From positions 1 to 64,000 of the forward strand of contig NW_001914924.1 of assembly GCF_000208925.1 (NCBI RefSeq): a stretch of DNA of 64,000 bases, given 5' to 3'. Of this stretch, positions 51,442 to 59,564 are shown one piece after another. The notes beneath the pieces are model-generated. The model was given only the letters and a program-made list of their open reading frames with translations. It had not been told where the DNA came from and ran no database searches. The translations under genes and the position numbers were made by a program. Numbering within the stretch: position 1 is the first letter of the stretch; each line of letters opens with the position of its first letter. Source of the DNA: Entamoeba histolytica HM-1:IMSS (Eukaryota; Evosea; Mastigamoebida; Endamoebidae).

Positions 51442-52752
51442 ATGTCAACAAAAATAAGTGGTTTAAAAAGTGTCAAAAACATTCCTCTCCAGAGGAAGAA
51501 ATCCTCTAAGCCTCACCGAAAGGCTAAACAATCAGTTGAGCATATCCAACATGCAATTTCTGACACTAAGAACCATAGCGTTGAAGATAAACTCTTTACC
51601 CCTATAACCATCAGTTCCACGTTTGTCATTGGGAAACAAGTGGATAGTGCATCAAGTACTGCTTACTACGAAACTAGATTCTCAAACGCGTATCTCGTGA
51701 TACTAAATGATTGTATTGCTAGAATTGTTAATGACTATCGTCCAGAACGAACCTCGAACGAATCACTTATCCAGAGTCAGCTAGCCGCTTTCAAATCCAT
51801 GTGCCTTGCTATTATGAGGCAAGGTATCTCGGTGCGTATGCCGTACCTGTTATGCCCTTCAAGCAGCAAAGTCTTGTAACTGACGTTCTCTTGTCTTCTT
51901 GGATTGCAATTCCTGAGTATTATCAATCAGTACTTAAGATATGTGCCGTACCGTTTCAAACACCACTTGACTGTACTGCACCGATGTGGAAAAACTTTTT
52001 GATGGAATTTGGTCATCTATTATTTACATTAGCAGCAACAGAAGCTACCGAGGCTTCAATTGCTGATGAAATTCGTTCGAAAGGTTCGCAATACAAATTT
52101 GATAACTTGAGAAATAGTCTTACTTCACTATTTAACTTGATATCAAGTGGTTACCGAGAAATTACTATTACAAACACATCACTTTTTGTCAATATAGGAC
52201 AAAATAAATCAATCACATTCAAAATACCAACTGTGACATTCTCTTATACGAACAATTATGACATTATGGTTGTTGAACCTACCTTATATACTCGATCTCC
52301 AAGAACAGCTGTGCTCCCTGGCATAAAGCTTGGAACAATGCGTTTGCCAGCTGGATGGGATACTGTGCCTCAAACCACTCAAACATTACTGATTGGCATT
52401 CTGTACTTTGTCTGATTATCAACGAGATTTATACAAAGTAACTTATCAGATGCCTAACCCAAACAGTTTTGAGTTAGAAGATTTGCATGAGGTATTCCAT
52501 CAAGCTCAACCAAGCACAGACCCAGCAAGCGTTGAAGATGATTCTATGATAGAAGAAGTTCCCAAAGACATTGTCAATCTACCAATTGAGGAATTGGTTA
52601 GTTTAATGAACGATAAGTACCAACAAGTCAAGCCTATTAAGACTAATAAGAAAAGACTGCCAACTCAGACTCGTAAGTCTAATCTATCAAATCCAAAGCT
52701 TCACAAGGATTTTATGGATCAAACCCACAACTCTTTGTCTAATTTAAATTGA
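51442..52752 (+). pseudogene. Virus-like (possible coat-protein type) gene with two frameshifts, G+C-rich for this genome
   Basis: Three open stretches in frames 1, 3 and 1 (51442-51879, 51801-52415, 52393-52752) follow each other with short overlaps, as one gene of about 435 codons broken by two frameshifts would. Codon use is unlike all neighbours: CG-containing codons (CGT, CGA, TCG, GCG, CCG) and C- or G-ending codons are frequent. No transposon enzyme, protease or polymerase motif is present. The protein reads as soluble and structural: aromatic-rich helices (EYYQSVLKICAVPF, MWKNFLMEFGHLLFTL), then beta-rich stretches (FKIPTVTFSYTNNYDIMVVE), then a polar tail. I infer a captured RNA-virus coat-type gene. 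The family is not identified. Confidence 0.4.
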
Positions 52753-52773
52753 ATTCTTTTTTTTCCCAACAAG

Positions 52774-53065
52774 ATGCATTACAAACTACACCACAAAAAA
52801 TATAGAAAAACAAATAATCAAAGAAGAAATTCACATCAACCAAGAAATATAAATGATAGAAGAATGAGTGAAAATAGGTATTATTTGTATGGACAGAATT
52901 ACTTTATTCACCACATTAAAAATTACAATAATAATTATCACAATAACTATCACAACATAGTTGATATGAATTATTTCACTCATCACTTCAATCATAATCA
53001 TCGTCATAAACACTTTAATAATAATAATTTCAATAGAAATAAACAATAGTATCAAAATAAAATAA
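52774..53065 (+). repeat. Asn/His/Tyr-coding segment linked to LINE 3' ends
   Basis: A 91-codon frame is almost entirely Asn, His, Tyr, Arg and Lys (YNNNYHNNYHN; HHFNHNHRHKHF). Part of it recurs on the minus strand near 63600-63700: the stretch AAATGATAGAAGAATG, then GTGAAAATA, matches in both. In both places it lies immediately 5' of a LINE 3'-end fragment. It is treated as part of a repeat and not as a gene. Confidence 0.5.
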
Positions 53066-53737
53066 ATATCATAATAACAGACAACGAAGATATAAACAAT
53101 ATTAAAACATGATTATGTTTGTAAGCAAATATTTAAACATTTATTAATTACCCATTTTAATGAATTTGATTCATTTGATTTTAATAATCCTCCAAAATGT
53201 ATTAATAATGATAAAATAGTTATAACTTACAATAAAGATTTATTGGTTAGTGACAATTCATTCCATGATAGAAGACCAGATATATATTATCAAAATATGA
53301 AAGAAAAGAAATGATATATTATAGATGTTGCTATATGTCAAGATATGAATATAGAATTAAATTACATTCATAAAATAAATAAATACAAAGAATTACAAGA
53401 GAAATTAAGAAACAATAGAGAATTAATATATGTAGAAATAATACCTGTAATATTATCAATAAATGGATTAATACATAAAGAGTCAGCAAGAAGAATAAAA
53501 TCACTGAAATTACAATTAGATTTTTCCAAAATCCTACAAACAATAATTATAAAAAATATGAAAGACTTAATGTTTTACACATTCAATTCTGGCAGCACAT
53601 TAGAAGAAGAACAATCTAATGCGAGCATGCTAGAAATGAACTCTATTACACAAATAGAGCATATTGAAGAAACTGCAATAAACACTTCTCAGTATTCATA
53701 ATATTCAATAATGGATATATCTATTAATTGACCTTTT
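53066..53737 (+). mobile_element. LINE 3'-end fragment, copy C (plus strand)
   Basis: Starts with a knuckle remnant (NEDINNIKT, matching NEKESNIKT in copy A), then the VCKQIFKHLLI-like stretch and the endonuclease RRPDIYYQNMKEKK, one stop, IIDVAICQDMN, and an open C-terminal part (PVILSINGLIHKESARRIKS; KNMKDLMFYTFNSGSTLEEE). It ends ATTAATTGACC followed by T-run at about 53737. This is the best-preserved copy of the element end in the window. Confidence 0.85.
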
Positions 53738-53981
53738 TTAAAATATTGAAATATCTTTTAAACATGAATTATTTTCCCTTTTTAAAAAAATTGAAAACAT
53801 CTTAAATATTCTATTTTTAGTCTTCTTGAAAAACATAAAAATAACGGATTTATAAATTTTTGTTATTAAAAAAAAATAAAAACAAATTTTTTTAAAAGAA
53901 ATAAAAAAAACGATAAAAATAAACAATAAAATAAACTAATCAAAAATGTACAATAATTTGATTCAAATCTTCTGTTGAGAT

Positions 53982-54656
53982 TTAAAATGAAGATGAGATA
54001 GTTAAAGGAATCTGAGAAGAAGGAGAATTGATTGAAGAATGTAATATTGATTGCGCAAGTAAAGACTGAATAGATTTATCTTCTTTTTTTAAAACTAATT
54101 GTTTTTTATTTGAAAGAAGAGAAAGAAGATATAAGTTAATTTGTCTACCAAATGACATAATATTTTCTTTTGGGATAATATCTTGTTCATTTAAATAAAT
54201 TTTATCTATTCTTTCAATTTGAACTGATTTATTAGACTGTTTCGATAATTTTGAAATGAAATTAACACCAAGTTCATAACAAATATCATAAACTAGATTC
54301 ATAATTGTAGCTGAAATATTCTTTTTATATCTTCTATTAACTGTTTTAAATGGTAGTCTATTCTGAATCTCTTCTTTTTTAATTAAACTACATTGATATT
54401 CAGCTAAATCTTTAATATTTAAAATCGTTTTATCAATAATAATAGAAAATACAAAAGGAATAGTTGTTGTCATCTTTGATTGTTTCCCAGGTTTTTCTAA
54501 AACGATTGAAGCAAATTGATTTAATACACCAATTAATAAACAATGTTGAAAAGCTAGTTGATTCTTAAACTCTCTTTCTTTTCTAGCATTAATAGAATTT
54601 CCTCTTTTACATCTACTCTCCGTTGAATTAGATGTTACTTGATTTACTTGTTCCAT
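53982..54656 (-). CDS. Unrecognised family protein, member 4
   Basis: 224 residues from an ATG. Family motifs in order: QHCLLIGVLNQF, LAEYQCSLIKKEEIQ, VNRRYKKNISATIMNLVYDI, then CYELGV, IERIDKIYL and FGRQINLYL. The head is basic and polar (SRCKRGNSINARKEREFKN), and the tail Ser-rich. No domain I know. It is 245 bases to the right of LINE copy C, and divergent from the beta-amylase gene. Confidence 0.85.
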   Translation of the reverse strand: MEQVNQVTSNSTESRCKRGNSINARKEREFKNQLAFQHCLLIGVLNQFASIVLEKPGKQSKMTTTIPFVFSIIIDKTILNIKDLAEYQCSLIKKEEIQNRLPFKTVNRRYKKNISATIMNLVYDICYELGVNFISKLSKQSNKSVQIERIDKIYLNEQDIIPKENIMSFGRQINLYLLSLLSNKKQLVLKKEDKSIQSLLAQSILHSSINSPSSQIPLTISSSF

Positions 54657-55573
54657 AATGGTCTTCGTTAATTAGTAATTTTAAAGATGAAGTGAGTTGG
54701 ATTAGTTTCAAATGAAACTAATGTAACATCTTTATTGTGTTTTGTTCCCAATTGATTTTTTCTAAAAAGATATTCGATTCAAAGCTATTTATATACCACT
54801 CTTTTAACCAACATACTACCAACTTCTATTTTAATTCTACCCAACCAAAACGATGTTTTATTAAAAAAAAAAACAAGAAGTTTTATAAAAATATTTTCGA
54901 CAATAATTGAAAAGAAGGAAACAAAATTTTAATAGAAGAATTTTTAACGACTTCTTTTAATATAATAAATTTTTTAGTATTTTTAATAAGAAATATTCAC
55001 AAAAATAAATCTATTAATAGCCTAGGTAATTTTATTTTCATTTTCAATCCAGTGAAATATAAACCAATTTATAATAGAATTTTGTTTTTATAGTTTCCTG
55101 GTCATAAATCGCATAAATGTTTTTGAAAAATTTATTTTTTCTGTTTTTTTTTTAAAAATTTCATAGCCATTAAATTCATAATTAAAATTTATAATTAATG
55201 GATGACTAATGAATATGTAAATAATAAAATTTTTAAGAAATTATGTTTATTTATTTTATGTATAAAAACGTTAACTAATAATTATTTTTCCATTGAGAAA
55301 TAGGTGTTATTAATAATTTATTTAATAAAGTCATTCTTCTTTAAAAATTCATTTCAGAGTAATTATGTAGGATGGTTGTTCTTGTTATATTCTTTCTTCT
55401 AAAAAAAAAAATAAAAAAATAAAAACTCTGTAGAAACATCTTATCTAGTCACTCAATGTCAAGAATATATAAAAAGAACAAAGAAGAAGCGGTAGAAGTT
55501 CTACATGGAGACATGTAGAAGAAGAGACTTATTTCAATGTTTTTGAATTAGTAACTAATTAAATCATTATTTG
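54657..55573. other. Intergenic between divergent genes, about 0.9 kb
   Basis: Contains the promoters of member 4 (minus) and beta-amylase (plus). A TATA-like AATATATAAAAAG lies at about 55463-55476, roughly 100 bases before the beta-amylase ATG, which is farther than usual. Nothing else recognised. Confidence 0.5.
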
Positions 55574-56884
55574 ATGTTATTAACACTATGTTTTATATCA
55601 ATAGCTTTTGCTGTTGAAGTTAATGTAATGTTACCACTTGACGTAGTAACATCAAATGGTTTAAATAATAAAAATCAACTTAAAAAAGACTTTAGTAAAT
55701 TAAAATCTGGTGGAGTTGCTGGTGTTATGGGAGATGTTTGGTGGGGACTTGTAGAGACATCACCAAAAAGTTATAATTGGAATGGATATAAAGAACTTAT
55801 TGCTCTTTGTAAAGAAACTGGATTAAAATTCCAAGCTGTTATGTCCTTCCATAAGTGTGGAGGAAATGTTGGAGATTCAGTGAATATCCCAATTCCACAA
55901 TGGGTAAGAAATGCTGGTTCCTCTCAAGATGCATTCTTTAAAGACCCACAAGGAAATAAAAATGATGAATATATTGCTTTCTCTGCTGATTCAATGTCTA
56001 TTTTCCAAGGAAGAACTCCACTTCAAATGTATAAAGATTTTATGTCTTCATTTAAATCAACATTTTCTAGTTATATTAATGATGGAACTATTAATGAAAT
56101 TCAAGTAGGAATGGGACCTTGTGGTGAAACTCGATATCCTTCTTATCCTCTATCTCGTTGGTCATATTGTGGTGTTGGTGAATTCCAATGTTCTGATAAA
56201 AACTCTCTTTCTAAATTAGCTTCTGCAGCATCAAATGTTGGACACTCAGAATGGGGACATGCATCTCCATCAAATGCAGGAAATTATAATTCTAAACCAC
56301 CATCATCAACAGGATTCTTTGGAAATGGAAATGATAATTATAAAAGTGAATATGGTAAATTCTTCCTTGGATGGTACCAACAACTCCTTCTTGATCATGC
56401 TAATAATGTTCTTTCTGCTGCTAAATCAGTTTTTGGTAATTTAGCTATTGCAGGTAAAGTTGCAGGTATTCATTGGTGGTATAATGATCAATCACATGCT
56501 GCTGAGTTAACTGCTGGTTATTATAACACAAATAATCAAAATGCATATGCTAATATTGCTAATGTATTTAAAAAATCTGGAGCTAGATTTGATTTTACTT
56601 GTCTTGAAATGAGTGGAACTGATGGAAATTGTGGTTCTACACCTGCTAATCTTGTTTCTCAAGCTTATAAAGCTGCTGGATCAGCTGGAATTGGAAAATG
56701 TGGAGAAAATGCACTTGAATTATGTGGATATGGAGGATGTAATACTAATGGATTTAGTCAAATTGTAAAACAAGCTAAGAGTAATGGACTTATTTCATTC
56801 ACTTATTTAAGAATGACTAGAGCTCTTCTTGATGATGGAACAGCTTGGGGACAATTTTGTTCATTTGTTAATTCAATGAGATAA
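55574..56884 (+). CDS. Secreted beta-amylase (glycoside hydrolase family 14)
   Basis: 436 residues from the ATG at 55574; the TTG just before it is not used. A signal peptide (MLLTLCFISIAFAV) precedes a complete GH14 barrel. N-terminal VNVMLPLDVVTSNGL, then GGVAGVMGDVWWGLVE, are hallmark strands. The catalytic acid is E185 in QVGMGPCGETRYPSYP and the base E345 in FTCLEMSG, both as in plant and bacterial enzymes. It releases maltose from the non-reducing ends of starch or glycogen. Secretion fits feeding on starch in the gut. GH14 is otherwise mainly plant and bacterial, so lateral acquisition is likely. Confidence 0.95.
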   Translation: MLLTLCFISIAFAVEVNVMLPLDVVTSNGLNNKNQLKKDFSKLKSGGVAGVMGDVWWGLVETSPKSYNWNGYKELIALCKETGLKFQAVMSFHKCGGNVGDSVNIPIPQWVRNAGSSQDAFFKDPQGNKNDEYIAFSADSMSIFQGRTPLQMYKDFMSSFKSTFSSYINDGTINEIQVGMGPCGETRYPSYPLSRWSYCGVGEFQCSDKNSLSKLASAASNVGHSEWGHASPSNAGNYNSKPPSSTGFFGNGNDNYKSEYGKFFLGWYQQLLLDHANNVLSAAKSVFGNLAIAGKVAGIHWWYNDQSHAAELTAGYYNTNNQNAYANIANVFKKSGARFDFTCLEMSGTDGNCGSTPANLVSQAYKAAGSAGIGKCGENALELCGYGGCNTNGFSQIVKQAKSNGLISFTYLRMTRALLDDGTAWGQFCSFVNSMR

Positions 56885-57265
56885 ATTATTGATCATTCAT
56901 CATTTCTTATTAATTTATTGGTTTTATTAATCAATCACATTTTATTTTTCTTTTATTAAACAATTATCTTCTTATTTTGTTATCTTAAAAAATAAAATCG
57001 TCAAATAAGTTAGTTTTATTTAAATTATATTTCTTCTTCATTCATTTAATAGATTTAACTCATATTTTCTATGTCTATTAGTTTTCTTTTAGAAAAAGAT
57101 GAGTTAATTATAATTTTATGTCTTATTTAAAAGACTGATATAATTATAATCTCATAAAAGAAAATTGAGACAAGAAAAAATCTATTCATTTCAGATTTTT
57201 TATTATCTTTTCATAATAAAAATTTTTAAAAATTATCAAAAAAGATTTTTTTTCATCTCATTTCC
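56885..57265. other. Intergenic, about 380 bases
   Basis: 3' flank of beta-amylase. An imperfect inverted repeat of the kind TCTTTTAGAAAAAGATGAGTT...ATAAAAGAAAAT may form near 57080-57170, but it is AT-rich and weak. No gene. Confidence 0.35.
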
Positions 57266-57487
57266 ATGACTTTTGAAAACACACAACAACCTCCTTCTGT
57301 TTGGACTGAAGCTGAAATTGAAGAAAAGATTAATGAAAGAGCAGAAGAATTGTTTCAAGCAATGATTGAAGAACAAAATAGGAGAAATAAAAATTATTAT
57401 CAAAAACCACTTACATCATACCATTATCACCACGAACAAAAAGAAGAACTAAAGAAAAAAGACTGTAATAGTTTTGATGAATTATAA
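57266..57487 (+). CDS. Small charged protein of unknown function
   Basis: 73 residues from an ATG. A helical, charged middle (EAEIEEKINERAEELFQAMI) is followed by a His/Tyr patch (SYHYHHEQKEEL). No signal peptide or membrane segment. Codon use resembles real Entamoeba genes, and the T-rich leader (AAAAGATTTTTTTTCATCTC) is typical, but short length leaves doubt. Not recognised. Confidence 0.5.
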   Translation: MTFENTQQPPSVWTEAEIEEKINERAEELFQAMIEEQNRRNKNYYQKPLTSYHYHHEQKEELKKKDCNSFDEL

Positions 57488-58287
57488 AACCAATTCTTTC
57501 ATTTTAATATTATTTCTGTTTAAAATTATAGACATTTTCTTATGAATATCAAAAAAGATTAATAAAATAATAAAAAGGGAATTACCAAATAATTTAATAT
57601 CAATTGTTTCAATATCAAATTTTCTATATAATCTATTTCCAGTTATTTCAATCAAAAATTAAATTATTATTTAATTAAGGTTAGTTTAAAAAAAGAGAAT
57701 GATTTATAAAAATTTAAAATATTTTCTTTTTTCATATAATAATAATAACACTTGAAAAATATTATTAAATAAAAAATAACTATTATTATTATTCTTTTCT
57801 CTTTTTTTCTCAAATGGTTAAAATTGTTCAGTATTTTATTCTTTATTTCATTAATATTAATTTGTCTTTTATCTTTTTTTAGAAATGAAAAATCATTTTC
57901 TTTAATTTATTAAAAAAAACTTATTTTCATTCTGGCAGACATAGGATATAGTAACATCAGAACAACTAATCTATTTAGAGAGTGAGTGATATAGTGTAGT
58001 TTCAAATGAATAATAAGGAGAAGACATTTGTCTTGAAACCTAATTTAATTCATTTATTGTTTAAAAAGATTTGATTTATGATATTTTCAAATTCCTTTTT
58101 TTTTGAGGAGAATTGAAGAAATAATAAGTGAGAAACAGTAAAGAATTAATGTCTAAAATAAAAAAAAGATAAATAAAATGAGTTATTAAAATATAATCCA
58201 GTTTAATTTAAAATAACAAATCATATAAATAAGAATAAAGATTTTATTCTCTTTGAAACTAATAAACAATAAAAAGAAAGAACAGAA
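57488..58287. other. Intergenic, about 0.8 kb
   Basis: AT-rich. The stretch 57935-58030 is slightly richer in G+C (CTGGCAGACATAGGATATAG), without a frame. No gene supported. Confidence 0.4.
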
Positions 58288-59139
58288 ATGAATAACAGGA
58301 AAAAAATTGATAATTATTCAATGATGATTGTTGGTAAATATTTTAAAACAAAAAAAGATTATATTAATTTAATAATGACAAATTCAAGATTTAAAAGAAT
58401 TAATGAAATGTATTTATTTAATCCTATTTCTATTTCATCTCTTAATCTTTTTCCATCCATTAAAACATTATTTCTTTATAACCAAAATGATATTAATGAA
58501 TATTTAATGAATCAAGTAAAAAATATTGTTATTTCTTTTAAAATAAGTTATTCACAATATCTTTATTATAAACGTTTTTATTCATCAATTTCTTTTAAAA
58601 ATATAAGTTATTCTGAAGAAGATTGTTTTAAGTTTGGTAAATTATTAAAGGAATCGTGTCATTCATTAGAAAATGATAGTCTTGAATATTATAATTCACA
58701 AACAATATCTTTTGGTTCTACTCTAAGAAATATTGGTTCTAATTCACTTTCTAAATGTCCTTATTTAAAGGAACTAAACCTTCCAAGTACTATTCTTACA
58801 CTTAATACATATTGTTTCTCATATAATTATCAATTAACGTCAGTTACAATATCTGCACTTATCAAAGAACTCCCTTCATATTGTTTTTTTAAATGTACTT
58901 CACTTCAACAAATATTCTTCTATCCAAAGTCAAAATCTTTTGCAATTACTCAATTTAACAATTCTTGTTTTGAACAATGTATTAATTTAAGTATATTAGA
59001 AATACCTTCTACTATTACAAAAATAGGTTCTTGTTGTTTTTTCAATTGTTATTCATTAACTAAATTAAAAATACCTAAAGGTATTGAAAGAAACTATTCA
59101 TCATTTATCAATACTAATTGTATTTTTACATATTACTGA
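58288..59139 (+). CDS. BspA-like leucine-rich-repeat protein, short
   Basis: 283 residues from an ATG. The head has DNYSMMIVGKYF, the same Entamoeba BspA motif as at 704. Repeats from about residue 130: CPYLKELNLPSTI, TYCFSYNYQLTSVTI, SYCFFKCTSLQQIFF and CFEQCINLSILEIPSTI. There are about five repeats, fewer than in the first protein. Some family members are surface exposed although they lack a signal peptide, as this one does. Confidence 0.9.
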   Translation: MNNRKKIDNYSMMIVGKYFKTKKDYINLIMTNSRFKRINEMYLFNPISISSLNLFPSIKTLFLYNQNDINEYLMNQVKNIVISFKISYSQYLYYKRFYSSISFKNISYSEEDCFKFGKLLKESCHSLENDSLEYYNSQTISFGSTLRNIGSNSLSKCPYLKELNLPSTILTLNTYCFSYNYQLTSVTISALIKELPSYCFFKCTSLQQIFFYPKSKSFAITQFNNSCFEQCINLSILEIPSTITKIGSCCFFNCYSLTKLKIPKGIERNYSSFINTNCIFTYY

Positions 59140-59564
59140 TTTTAGTTTATTTTTATTATAGTCAAAAAACAATATAACCTTATCATAATATACTCAATTC
59201 CTTTTTATATTTCTAATATAATAATTCTTCATAAATCAAATAGATATAATACACTCCTCTATTAATACTGTTGTTAAACTTGGTTTAATTAAATAATAAC
59301 TAAATCAATATTAATAAATAAAATTATACTTTATGTCTTTTATTATTTTATTCCTAACGAATTAATTCATTTGATTATACTTAGATTAGAAATAACATAA
59401 ATTAATTGTAATTAAAAAGTAGCATATTATTTGAAGTATTAATGTTATTTATTCTTTAATAACTCAAGTAAAAACTAAATTTAAATTAATAATAATTTAT
59501 GAAAAATTACTTTTATTCTTATTTAAAGAAAAACCAACCAAAAATATTTATATTTCTGTTAAAT
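59140..59564. other. Intergenic, about 425 bases
   Basis: AT-rich; convergent 3' flanks of the two neighbouring genes. Nothing recognised. Confidence 0.5.
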
